NCBI RefSeq assembly: GCF_038900055.1
Contig: NZ_JBBMQM010000001.1
Span: 3,472,001 to 3,536,000, forward strand
Direction: 5' to 3'
Length of the DNA stretch: 64,000 nucleotides
Origin: Henriciella sp. AS95
GTDB lineage: Bacteria > Pseudomonadota > Alphaproteobacteria > Caulobacterales > Hyphomonadaceae
Shown: positions 36,574 to 44,999 of the stretch, piece after piece
How the letters are laid out: each line of letters opens with the position of its first letter
Numbering within the stretch: position 1 is the first letter of the stretch
Translations under genes and position numbers: made by a program
Notes under the pieces: model-generated
What the model saw: the letters and a program-made list of their open reading frames with translations, nothing else
What the model was told of the DNA's origin: nothing
Database searches by the model: none

Positions 36574-37352
36574 TCCTCCAGCGCCTCGCCACTTCCATCC
36601 GCAAGCAGGACTGGTTCACCGTCCTCATCGAGACACTGATCGTCGTGCTCGGCGTCTTTCTCGGTATCCAGCTCGGCAACTGGAACGAGTCGCGCGCCGA
36701 CCTGCGCAGGGGCGCTGAATTCACCGAGCAGCTGCGTGAGGACCTGCGAATGGAAGCCTGGGGCTATGCGCGCCTCATCGAGTACAATACCGACGTACTC
36801 GCGGCCGCCGAAGCGGCGGTCAGCGCACTCGAAGGCAACAGCGAACTCTCAGACGAGGCTCTCCTGATCAATGCCTATGTCGCCACGCAATACCTCAATC
36901 ATCATCGTAGCAACGCGACTTATGAAGAAATCAAGTCAACCGGTGCGATGGGACTGGTTGCGGACAAGGACCTGCGCGACCTTGCAGCAAGGATGTACAC
37001 GACTCCCATTTTTACGGTGATCCAGCAGGAAGGCGCTCAGTCCACGTACCGCGCGAGGTTCAGAATGATCGTCCCGAGCCAAGTCCAGTCCGCGCTCGCA
37101 AGGGCCTGCGGTGACCTGGTCGGGGAACGGGGAAATTTTGAGCAGATAAAGGACATGATTGGATATCCCTGTGAGACCGGACTGGCGCCGGATGTCATTG
37201 CCCGGTCTGCGGCGATCCTGCGGTCAGACGACCTCCTCCTTCAGGAGCTGCGACGGCGGGTGTCGGACCTCAAGACCGCGCTCGGCAACCTGCTGCAGAA
37301 CAGTGAGGATATTCTCGAAGGTCTGCGCAGCCTCGTGGAGGAAATGCCATGA
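36570..37352 (+). CDS. Array paralogue 4 (type A, class II cysteines)
   Basis: 260 residues. Type A helix (GVFLGIQLGNWNESR). The C-terminal domain is related to paralogues 2, 9 and 11 but more diverged: SNATYEEIKSTGAMGLVADK replaces the TWDQIVSSG block, and cysteines fall at 180 and 201. Ends with a helix LKTALGNLLQNSEDILEGL. ATGA overlaps at both ends. Confidence 0.87.
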   Translation: MILQRLATSIRKQDWFTVLIETLIVVLGVFLGIQLGNWNESRADLRRGAEFTEQLREDLRMEAWGYARLIEYNTDVLAAAEAAVSALEGNSELSDEALLINAYVATQYLNHHRSNATYEEIKSTGAMGLVADKDLRDLAARMYTTPIFTVIQQEGAQSTYRARFRMIVPSQVQSALARACGDLVGERGNFEQIKDMIGYPCETGLAPDVIARSAAILRSDDLLLQELRRRVSDLKTALGNLLQNSEDILEGLRSLVEEMP

Positions 37353-38128
37353 TCCTCCAGCGCCTCGCCACTTCCATCCGCAAGCAGGACTGGTTCACCG
37401 TCCTCATCGAGACGCTGATCGTCGTCTTCGGCGTGTTCATCGGTCTGCAGGTGAATAACTGGAACGCCGAACGGGAGGCCCGCGCCGACGCCGATGACCT
37501 GCTGGCGCGCATGCGGGTCGAGGCGCAAGAGGCGCAGACAGACATGGCTGAGTATCAATCCCAGCACGCCCTTATTCTGGACCGGGCGATCCGATTTTCC
37601 GTCCGCCTGACTGAAATAGAGCGCTGCCTCGCCATGGACGACGAAACAAAGGAGCTACTCCTGTCAGTGGGTGACTTCCCGCCGCCGCGCTTTTCGCTCG
37701 CGACGGCCAGTGAAGCCATCGGCTCAGGGCATCTGGCGGTCGTTGGCTCTGAAAATGTCCGTGAAGAGGTGCGCCGGATCATAGACGAGATGACCTTCAT
37801 GGACAGGCAGTGGCAGCGTTACATCAGGATCAAGCAGGACACCGAATCGGCGATCTACACCGCTTCGGGGCTTAGCCTGACAACCGATGAAACACTTGAG
37901 TTTGATCCGGGCGACGATATGTGGGCCGGTCTGGACCAGTTTCGCCTGCAGACCCCGGAAGGCGTTTGCGGCAAACCGCAAATGATCGCCTTCGCCTCCA
38001 ACGCCGCAGCCACGCAGCACGTCTACACGCAATACATCGAACAGGTGTCGGACAAGCTCGATGCCTATGCCGCGCTTCTGGCGGGCGAGGCCGGAACGAC
38101 GCATGAGACAGGCGAGGCCGCCCCATGA
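37349..38128 (+). CDS. Array paralogue 5 (type B)
   Basis: 259 residues. Type B helix (GVFIGLQVNNWNAER). C93 and C207 coincide with paralogue 3; LLSVGDFPPPRFSLATA and RQWQRYIRIKQDTES repeat its landmarks. The start region could form a 6-bp hairpin, GGAGGA (37337-37342) with TCCTCC (37353-37358), enclosing the ATG and hiding the ribosome-binding site until the upstream gene is translated. Confidence 0.87.
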   Translation: MILQRLATSIRKQDWFTVLIETLIVVFGVFIGLQVNNWNAEREARADADDLLARMRVEAQEAQTDMAEYQSQHALILDRAIRFSVRLTEIERCLAMDDETKELLLSVGDFPPPRFSLATASEAIGSGHLAVVGSENVREEVRRIIDEMTFMDRQWQRYIRIKQDTESAIYTASGLSLTTDETLEFDPGDDMWAGLDQFRLQTPEGVCGKPQMIAFASNAAATQHVYTQYIEQVSDKLDAYAALLAGEAGTTHETGEAAP

Positions 38129-38853
38129 TCCTCCAGCGCCTCGCCACCTCCATCCGCAAGCAGGACTGGTTCACGGTCCTGATCGAGACGCTCATCGTGG
38201 TTCTCGGTGTCTTCCTCGGTCTCCAGCTTGGCAACTGGAATGAGGCGCGGCTGACGGACACCCAACGTGAACTTATCGAGACTCGCCTGCTGAATGATTT
38301 CGTGCTGATGCATGAAGATGTGATTGCGGCGGCTAAAGGCCATGCCGCCATCATAGAATCCCTCCACGTGCTGCGGGGAGCGATCGAGCGCGGGCAGGCC
38401 TTTTCCGAGGAAGATGCCGCGATCAAACAGGCCCTTATGCGGGGGTTCAGCTACCAGTCTCCTATCCACCGCTCCGGCACGTTTCTTGAGCTTCTGTCCA
38501 GCGGACAACTGGAGCTGATCTCCGATGAGGAGCTGCGCGTCGCTCTGTTGCGCTATGACACGCGGGCGCAGCGCGTGCTGTTCAATCTCGACCAGATCAG
38601 AAACTACATGCACACGAACATGCCCAATCTCAATGCGTACAAGGATCCAGCGCCGCTAACCCGGGACGAGCATGGACGGATCGTTCTGAGTCCGGTCCAG
38701 GGATACGACATTGAGGGGATGGCAAGTGACCAGGCGTTTCGCGATGCTTTGGATCTGCTGATCGAAAACCAGACCTGGATCCAGATCAACATCGCCGGTC
38801 AGGAGGATGCGCTGGAGGACGTGCTTGTCGTTCTGCGGGAGCCGACACCATGA
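38125..38853 (+). CDS. Array paralogue 6 (type A, no cysteine)
   Basis: 242 residues, one of two copies without any cysteine. Helix ends GVFLGLQLGNWNEAR. The C-terminal domain has the array-wide pattern ELLSSGQLELISDEELRVAL followed by LLRYDTRAQRVLFNLD, but otherwise resembles no other copy closely. ATGA overlaps at both ends. Confidence 0.86.
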   Translation: MILQRLATSIRKQDWFTVLIETLIVVLGVFLGLQLGNWNEARLTDTQRELIETRLLNDFVLMHEDVIAAAKGHAAIIESLHVLRGAIERGQAFSEEDAAIKQALMRGFSYQSPIHRSGTFLELLSSGQLELISDEELRVALLRYDTRAQRVLFNLDQIRNYMHTNMPNLNAYKDPAPLTRDEHGRIVLSPVQGYDIEGMASDQAFRDALDLLIENQTWIQINIAGQEDALEDVLVVLREPTP

Positions 38854-39557
38854 TCCTCCAGCGCCTCGCCACCTCCATCCGCAAGCAGGACTGGTTCACC
38901 GTGCTCATTGAGACGTTGATCGTGGTGTTCGGCGTCTTCATCGGTCTGCAGGTCAATAACTGGAATGCGGAGCGCCACGGCCGCCTCGACGAACAGGCCC
39001 TGATTGGACGGCTGGCGGACGAGTTCACGACCCTCGAAACGGTTGTCCTGCAACGCACGGAACGCGCCGAACGGCTCGTCGCGGACACGGCCGAGCTGAT
39101 CGAGTGTGTCAGGCAGGACGAGGTGCCTGCGGACGAGGCGCGGACGAAGGACATGCTCCGCGTCGCCCTGCTCCTGTACAATGGGCAGGTGCCACCCCCG
39201 ACGTCTTTTTCCGATGCCCTGCAATCGGGCCGGATCGGCAGTCTCAGAAATGACGCGCTGAGGCAGGCGCTCTATGACTACCAGATCTCGACCGACTGGT
39301 GGTCGACCGTTCGCGGTCCCGCCCCGTCCCAGATCGACCCCGATTCCAGGCTGAGTCAGGCCGTCACACAATCGGCAGAGAAGACGCGAGAGGGGTCGAT
39401 ACGGCCCGAAATTCTGAGCTACGACTGGGAAAAGGTGCGCGAGGCCGAGCGCGAACTGGTCGCCATTCATCACCACCAGGCCCTGCAGGCCGAAGCCTAC
39501 CGCCTTGAACTGGCGGAGATCCGGCAGGTCATCGCCGTACTGGAACAATCGCCATGA
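38850..39557 (+). CDS. Array paralogue 7 (type B, shortest)
   Basis: 235 residues, the shortest full copy, with a single cysteine (C86). Helix ends GVFIGLQVNNWNAER. The shared C-terminal landmark appears as SDALQSGRIGSLRNDALRQA. A histidine run HHH lies near the C-terminal helix (ELVAIHHHQALQAEAYRLEL). The lone cysteine breaks the paired pattern seen in most copies. Confidence 0.86.
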   Translation: MILQRLATSIRKQDWFTVLIETLIVVFGVFIGLQVNNWNAERHGRLDEQALIGRLADEFTTLETVVLQRTERAERLVADTAELIECVRQDEVPADEARTKDMLRVALLLYNGQVPPPTSFSDALQSGRIGSLRNDALRQALYDYQISTDWWSTVRGPAPSQIDPDSRLSQAVTQSAEKTREGSIRPEILSYDWEKVREAERELVAIHHHQALQAEAYRLELAEIRQVIAVLEQSP

Positions 39558-40297
39558 TCCTCCAGCGCCTCGCCACCTCCATCCGCAAGCAGGACTGGTT
39601 CACCGTCCTCATCGAGACGCTGATTGTGGTGCTGGGTGTGTTCATCGGTCTGCAAGTGAATAACTGGAACGAGACGAGACGCGAGCGCGCCTTTGAGGCG
39701 CAGATCATGGAGCGTCTCAACAACGAAGTGCCGGCGCTGATAGCGACGCGGTCAGCGGAGCGCGGTTTCACTGCCCACCGGAAGGCCGCGCTTGACACCG
39801 CCCTGGTCAAATTGTTCGCGCCCGGCAGTGATGAAGAACTTACAGATATGGAATGTCTGGCGATTGCGCTGTCGCACATCTATCCGCGTTCGCCCGATGA
39901 TTTGACGGTGCTGGATGAGCTCAAATCCACCGGCCGCATCGACATTATTCGCGATGCCAACATCCGCGCAGCCCTGTCCGGTTTCGTGCTGGCGCGCGAC
40001 GAGGGTCGCTCAACGCAGAGCGCTGTCAGCATCGACCTGCATCAACTCCCTGCCGAGTTTCATGACTTGTTGCAATCTTCGTTTGAGCCAGCCCCGGGCG
40101 AGAGCCTTGAAGACGCAGATGCGAGTTATAGTTGCGATACGGCCGGCATGCGCCAAGATCGGGCGTTTCTGACTAAGCTGGTCATCAATCGCCAGCGCCT
40201 CAAAACCTATTTCAAGACGGAATTCGAGGACGTGGACGCAACGCTCCAGACCTTGCGCGTCGCTATTTCTGGAGAGCGGGGGCAGACCGCCAGATGA
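39554..40297 (+). CDS. Array paralogue 8 (mixed type)
   Basis: 247 residues. The helix combines type A VVLGVF with type B IGLQVNNWN, as though recombined. C101 and C194 match paralogue 13 almost exactly, as do LDELKSTGRIDIIRDANIRA and YSCDTAGMRQDRAFLTKL, so 8 and 13 form a C-terminal subfamily although they carry different N-terminal variants. Confidence 0.87.
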   Translation: MILQRLATSIRKQDWFTVLIETLIVVLGVFIGLQVNNWNETRRERAFEAQIMERLNNEVPALIATRSAERGFTAHRKAALDTALVKLFAPGSDEELTDMECLAIALSHIYPRSPDDLTVLDELKSTGRIDIIRDANIRAALSGFVLARDEGRSTQSAVSIDLHQLPAEFHDLLQSSFEPAPGESLEDADASYSCDTAGMRQDRAFLTKLVINRQRLKTYFKTEFEDVDATLQTLRVAISGERGQTAR

Positions 40298-41076
40298 TCC
40301 TACAGCGACTTGCCACCTCCATCCGCAAACAGGACTGGTTCACCGTCCTGATCGAGACGCTGATCGTGGTGCTTGGTGTCTTCCTCGGTATCCAGCTTGG
40401 TAACTGGAATGCGGAGCGAGCCAATGCCAAGCTTGGCGAAGAGTATGTCAGCCTGCTCGCCCGCGAAACACAGGTGAACCTTGAAGGGACAAAGTCGCAG
40501 GCCGCCTATTACGATGCTGTCCTCGACAGCGTCATTCGCACAGACGAGTTGCTGCGCCAGACAGACCCGGACCCGCGTGATCTCATCGTCAACGCCTACC
40601 GGGGGACCGAGGTTTCCTACATTACCCCGGAGCGGGCCACCTGGGACCAGATTGTCTCCTCCGGCCATCTCAGCCTGTTGCCAAAAGACGCGGTCGAGTC
40701 CGGCCTTTCACAATTCTACGCCTTCGATACTGCGCAGGATATGTATCAGCTCGGTCTCAAGTCCACTTACCGCGTCACCGCGCGGCAGATCATTCCCATG
40801 CATATGCAAATTGCGATGCGGGAGACGTGCAGCGATCTTCGAGACGATGAGGGGAATATCCTCGGCTTCATGGATAGCTGCGATTTCGACGCTGATCCTG
40901 CTGAGATAGAGGCCGTCGCACTCGCCCTTCGCAGCGACCCCGCCGTCGCTGCCACACTGACCTATCATTACTCCATGGTTGTATCGGCGAAACTCAACCT
41001 GGGCGGTGTTGCAACATCGCTTGAGGATGCCCTCGCGCGACTTGGTTCGCCCGCGACACCGGAGGCGGCCCCATGA
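40294..41076 (+). CDS. Array paralogue 9 (type A, class II cysteines)
   Basis: 260 residues. Helix ends GVFLGIQLGNWNAER. The C-terminal domain has DPDPRDLIVNAYRGTEV, RATWDQIVSSGHLSLLP and cysteines 179 and 196, placing it with paralogues 2 and 11. Its 5' cassette has a few synonymous changes (CTACAGCGACTT), making it slightly less uniform than the others. Confidence 0.87.
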   Translation: MILQRLATSIRKQDWFTVLIETLIVVLGVFLGIQLGNWNAERANAKLGEEYVSLLARETQVNLEGTKSQAAYYDAVLDSVIRTDELLRQTDPDPRDLIVNAYRGTEVSYITPERATWDQIVSSGHLSLLPKDAVESGLSQFYAFDTAQDMYQLGLKSTYRVTARQIIPMHMQIAMRETCSDLRDDEGNILGFMDSCDFDADPAEIEAVALALRSDPAVAATLTYHYSMVVSAKLNLGGVATSLEDALARLGSPATPEAAP

Positions 41077-41198
41077 TCCTCCAGCGCCTCGCCACCTCCA
41101 TCCGCAAGCAGGACTGGTTCACCGTCCTGATCGAGACGCTGATCGTGGTGCCCAACGACATCGACATCCACCCTCTCCAAGGAAGGAAAACCCCATGA
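41073..41198 (+). pseudogene. Truncated array paralogue: 5' cassette only
   Basis: The first 78 bases (41073-41150) are the array consensus, encoding 26 residues to TLIVV. The sequence then becomes unrelated and runs to a TGA at 41196-41198, giving 41 residues. The membrane helix is cut in half, so this is probably not a functional paralogue. Its stop overlaps the next gene's ATG, and it may act as a leader that keeps translation moving through the operon. The breakpoint lies inside the shared block. Confidence 0.85.
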
Positions 41199-42253
41199 AA
41201 TTTCTCGCGGCCTGCGTGACTTTGAGCCTGGTGACGGCCTGTGCGCACACTGATGAAATCCCGCCCACACCCGAATGGACATTCTCAGGCGAGAGTATGT
41301 TCTTTCCCAAAGACCGATCTCTGACGCATGCAGAGGATGGTGTGGTGCTCGCTGATGGAACCTTGCTGGTCGGAGATTGGGACCACGGATTGGTGGCTCT
41401 TTCTCCAGACGGGGCGAAACGTCCCTTCGGCGATTTTGCCGGCGCCGGGTTCAAGACCAAGCCTGCACCTGATTGGGGAAGCCCCAACGGCATTTCGTTC
41501 GAACCTGACGGGCGGCATGTGCTGGTCGCGGACATTACGACGGGTTCGATTTATCGCGTCGATAGCCAAACCGAAGCCACGAAACGCCTTTATGATCATC
41601 CGTATGGAGTGAATTCCGTTGTCCGGGATTCAACGGGCGCGGTCTGGTTCACACAATCGACCGAAAATCCGGAAGGCGACGGCTCCGAAGCGCGCATGTT
41701 CGCGGCGGTCGACGGAATGGGTGACGGGGCGGTTTTTCGCATCGCGCCGGATGAAGTCGGCAAGGCTGAGCCCATCGCGACGCCCATGGTAACAGGTCTT
41801 GATTTCGCAAATGGGATCGTGGCGGATGAACGCCGGGGCCGTCTTTATGTCAATGAAATCTCGGCCAACCGTGTCCTGAGTTTCCCTGCCGATTTTGCCA
41901 ATGGCACTCTCGGAGACCAAGAGGTTCTTGCGACGATTGTCTCCCCTGACAATGCCGAACTTGATGAAGACGGCAATCTGTGGATCGCCTCCCCTTTCGG
42001 CAATGAAGTGGTGATCATCAATCCAGATACCGGCGATGTTACGCCTGTTTTCCAGCCGACGCCCGAAGCCAGCGCTGTGGTCAAGGCGGAAGTCCTCCGC
42101 AGGGTCGAGGCAGGTGAACCCGTCCTGCCTCTGCTGAGCCCCGACGTCTGGGGCCCTATGCCCGGACTTGTGACCGGGGTCATCCTGTCGCCCGATAACG
42201 GTCCTGTATATATCTCAGGCCTGGGCGATGCGCTCGTCAAGCTGGATAGATAA
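41195..42253 (+). CDS. SMP-30/gluconolactonase-like lipoprotein embedded in the array
   Basis: A 352-residue exported protein unrelated to the array family. Lipoprotein signal at residues 1-16 (lipobox VTAC). Beta-propeller repeats follow: LVADITTGSIYRVDSQTE, FANGIVADERRGRLYVNE and ELDEDGNLWIASPFGNEV, typical of SMP-30-like lactonases. It has its own ribosome-binding site AAGGAAGG at 41179-41186 inside the tail of the truncated copy. It is the only gene in the run followed by a gap (4 bases) instead of an overlap. Substrate unknown. Confidence 0.83.
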   Translation: MKFLAACVTLSLVTACAHTDEIPPTPEWTFSGESMFFPKDRSLTHAEDGVVLADGTLLVGDWDHGLVALSPDGAKRPFGDFAGAGFKTKPAPDWGSPNGISFEPDGRHVLVADITTGSIYRVDSQTEATKRLYDHPYGVNSVVRDSTGAVWFTQSTENPEGDGSEARMFAAVDGMGDGAVFRIAPDEVGKAEPIATPMVTGLDFANGIVADERRGRLYVNEISANRVLSFPADFANGTLGDQEVLATIVSPDNAELDEDGNLWIASPFGNEVVIINPDTGDVTPVFQPTPEASAVVKAEVLRRVEAGEPVLPLLSPDVWGPMPGLVTGVILSPDNGPVYISGLGDALVKLDR

Positions 42254-42257
42254 CACC

Positions 42258-42995
42258 ATGATCCTCCAGCGCCTCGCCACCTCTATCCGCAAGCAGGACT
42301 GGTTCACCGTCCTGATCGAGACGCTGATCGTCGTGTTCGGTGTCTTCCTCGGTATCCAGCTCGGCAACTGGAATGAGGCTCGGCAGGATCAGTCAGGCCT
42401 GCTCAGTGCTGTCGACCGTCTGAAGGGAGAGGCCGAGCTCAATCTGAAAATCGCCGATGGCGTGATCGAGCGTATTGATGATTTCGAAGACGGCCGGATC
42501 GCCGCAATGCGGGCCATTTCATCCTGCGATGCCAGCGAGGAGGCGCAGCGAGGTGTCGAAAGCGCCATTGAGGAAATGATGTCTGATCTCTCGCCCGAAC
42601 TTGTCGATTTCAGTCTGACGGAGCTTGGCCGCCGGGACGAGTATCTCGACAGGCTGTCAGATGAGTTCCGCGAGGCGATGAACACCTATCAGGGCGATCT
42701 GGCGGAGGAGAAATCAGCGCTCGCCTCGAACAATGTCCTGCTTTGGGATCAGCATGTGATCAAGCACCCCGCAATTGGGGCTGAGTTTACGCCCGACGAT
42801 CCGGAAACGTCCACAGTGCTGAAGCTACGGGTGCCGCTGGCCGAACTTTGCCTGGACGCTGAATTTCAACGGGAGTTCGCGGTCACCGCTGGCTTTGTCG
42901 AGTCCACGAAACTCCGCCTCAAGCGCTTCCAGACCCGGACACGAGATTATCTGGACGCCCTGCAGGACGAACAGGCGAGGCTCGACGCCAGATGA
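42258..42995 (+). CDS. Array paralogue 10 (mixed type)
   Basis: 245 residues from the ATG at 42258, chosen because it begins the conserved cassette. The helix mixes type B VVFGVF with type A LGIQLGNWNEAR. Cysteines at 90 and 198. The C-terminal domain is highly helical and acidic (SSCDASEEAQRGVESAIEEM), and the usual SxGxL landmark is degenerate (DFSLTELGRRDEYLDRL). Confidence 0.85.
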   Translation: MILQRLATSIRKQDWFTVLIETLIVVFGVFLGIQLGNWNEARQDQSGLLSAVDRLKGEAELNLKIADGVIERIDDFEDGRIAAMRAISSCDASEEAQRGVESAIEEMMSDLSPELVDFSLTELGRRDEYLDRLSDEFREAMNTYQGDLAEEKSALASNNVLLWDQHVIKHPAIGAEFTPDDPETSTVLKLRVPLAELCLDAEFQREFAVTAGFVESTKLRLKRFQTRTRDYLDALQDEQARLDAR

Positions 42996-43765
42996 TCCTC
43001 CAGCGCCTCTCCCAATCCATCCGCAAGCAGGACTGGTTCACGGTCCTCATCGAGACGCTGATTGTGGTGCTGGGTGTGTTTCTCGGTATCCAGCTCGGCA
43101 ATTGGAACGAGGCCCGCGCGGGCCAGCGGCTGGGCGAGGAGTATGTGGAACGGCTGATTGTCGACCTGCGCGCTGATCTTCATGGCGCGCAGAACCTTGC
43201 TCACTATTACGCAGAAGTTCTCGAAGCCGTTATCGAGACCGACCGGCTGCTGTCGCTGCCCGATCCGGACGCCAAGGCCCTCGTCATCAATGCCTACCGC
43301 GCCACTGAAATCGCGCTATGGCCGCAGAGTAAGGCGACGTGGGAGCAGATCGTCTCATCCAGCCATCTCAGCCTGTTGCCTGACCGCGTCGACCTGGAGC
43401 CGCTGAACCTCTATTTCGGCTATGATCAGGCCTATGAGTCCTATGAGGTGCTCGAGAATTCAGACTATCGCAAGGTGGTGCGATCGATCATTCCAATCAC
43501 CGTGCAAATGGAAATCCGTGCGGGCTGTAGCGACATCTTGGATGAGAACGGGAGTGTGAGGGGCTTCGTTGATCCATGCGTCGTCGACGTGCCGCCAGAC
43601 GTCTTCGCCGCCACGGCTGAGCGCCTGAAATCGGACAGCCGGGTGATCGAAGCGCTCGGCTTCCAGTTTTCAGAGCTGCAGAGCGCCCTCAACAATCTCA
43701 CAGGCAATGTCGACTACATCGAGAAGTCGATCAGCACTCTTTCTGACATCGAGGCTCCCGAATGA
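42992..43765 (+). CDS. Array paralogue 11 (type A, class II cysteines)
   Basis: 257 residues. The N-terminus reads MILQRLSQSIRKQDWFTV, the SQ echoing paralogue 1 (RRLSQHV). Type A helix. C179 and C196 with DPDAKALVINAYRATEI and KATWEQIVSSSHLSLLP assign it to the subfamily of paralogues 2 and 9. ATGA overlaps at both ends. Confidence 0.87.
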   Translation: MILQRLSQSIRKQDWFTVLIETLIVVLGVFLGIQLGNWNEARAGQRLGEEYVERLIVDLRADLHGAQNLAHYYAEVLEAVIETDRLLSLPDPDAKALVINAYRATEIALWPQSKATWEQIVSSSHLSLLPDRVDLEPLNLYFGYDQAYESYEVLENSDYRKVVRSIIPITVQMEIRAGCSDILDENGSVRGFVDPCVVDVPPDVFAATAERLKSDSRVIEALGFQFSELQSALNNLTGNVDYIEKSISTLSDIEAPE

Positions 43766-44514
43766 TCCTCCAGCGCCTCGCCACCTCGATCCGCAAGCAG
43801 GACTGGTTCACCGTCCTGATCGAAACGCTGATCGTAGTGTTCGGCGTGTTCATCGGTCTGCAGGTCAACAACTGGAATGAGGCGCGGGCTGACGGCGTGG
43901 CTTATGACGAAGCCCTCATCCGCTTCGAGGCCGAGATCGAGCGGAACGCCGCCGAGCTGGAACGCGTCATCGCTGACCTTGCCATATCCCTTCCGCGTGC
44001 CGAGGCGGCGATCGAGACCCTTCAGGCTTGCAACGACGCCGATGGGGCAAAGGCGTTGATCGACGAAGCGATGCGATCGGCGCGGGGAACAGCAAGCATC
44101 CGGATGCGACGCGCCTCCCTCGATGCCCTCACAAGCGACCCGATTTTGCTGTCGCAGCAGACCAGCGCGGAGCGTCAGCGCTTTTCGGATCTCGCTTTCA
44201 TGTTCGACCTGTTCGAGGTCGAGGCGGACTGGGCGGAGTTTCACCCACTCGACATTCCCATCGAGAACGTGCCCGTTCTCGGTATCGGCACGCCGCTGCC
44301 GCCACGTGAGACCGAATATGCAGGGCGGACGTATCAGTGGAACAAGAGCTATCCGCTTGTGCTTGCAGCGCCGCTTTCGGAGGCCTGCGAACAGGGCGAT
44401 CTGATCAAGGCGCTGTTTTCCTGGCACCGCTGGCAGAACAATCTGACACCTCTTTCAGTGGGCGTGTTGGAAGAGCTCAAGGCGACCAAAACACTGCTGG
44501 AGGAGAGACGATGA
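43762..44514 (+). CDS. Array paralogue 12 (type B)
   Basis: 250 residues. Helix ends GVFIGLQVNNWNEAR. Cysteines at 90 and 209, the first in a position equivalent to paralogue 10. The middle of the domain is distinctive, with PLDIPIENVPVLGIGTPLPP, suggesting an inserted loop. It ends in an ATGA overlap with a non-paralogous membrane protein gene. Confidence 0.86.
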   Translation: MILQRLATSIRKQDWFTVLIETLIVVFGVFIGLQVNNWNEARADGVAYDEALIRFEAEIERNAAELERVIADLAISLPRAEAAIETLQACNDADGAKALIDEAMRSARGTASIRMRRASLDALTSDPILLSQQTSAERQRFSDLAFMFDLFEVEADWAEFHPLDIPIENVPVLGIGTPLPPRETEYAGRTYQWNKSYPLVLAAPLSEACEQGDLIKALFSWHRWQNNLTPLSVGVLEELKATKTLLEERR

Positions 44515-44999
44515 CCCTCGAACAGGCCGCCCTCGTTGCGCAGATCGTCGGTGTGGTGGTCGTCGCCGCCACCCTCATCTACCTCGCCATGCAGGTGCAT
44601 CAGGGCGCGCGGCAGATGCGCTCCGAAGCCCGGCAGGCGCAGCTCACCTATGATCAGACGGGCGTCTACAAATTCGTCGACTTCCCCGAGCTTGGCCGCA
44701 TCTTCTCGCAGACCGAAACACCCAGCTTCGAGGAGAAGACCAAGCTCTTCTTCTGGATGATCGGCCAGATGCGGGCACGCGAATATGAGTGGCTTCAATA
44801 CCAGAACGGCGCGATCACAAAGGAGTCCTGGGAGACCTATCGGGGCGTGATCTATTTCGTCCTGGGCACTGAGAGGGGCCGCGCACTCTGGGAGGTCTGC
44901 AAAGGCTATTTCAATCCAGGCTTCGTCGAGACCGTAGCGGCGATGATGACGGGCGTGCCGCCAATCGACCTTTGGGACCAGCTGCAGGCAATCGAATGA
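44511..44999 (+). CDS. Single-helix protein inside array, not a paralogue (DUF4760-like)
   Basis: A 162-residue protein. One N-terminal membrane helix (about residues 8-27, AQIVGVVVVAATLIYLAMQV) is followed by a helical soluble part (MRSEARQAQLTYDQTGVYKF, MIGQMRAREYEWLQYQNGAI). The form resembles DUF4760-type proteins. It lacks the array's 5' cassette but keeps ATGA overlaps on both sides, so it is translated with the array. Its topology mirrors that of the paralogues. Confidence 0.75.
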   Translation: MTLEQAALVAQIVGVVVVAATLIYLAMQVHQGARQMRSEARQAQLTYDQTGVYKFVDFPELGRIFSQTETPSFEEKTKLFFWMIGQMRAREYEWLQYQNGAITKESWETYRGVIYFVLGTERGRALWEVCKGYFNPGFVETVAAMMTGVPPIDLWDQLQAIE

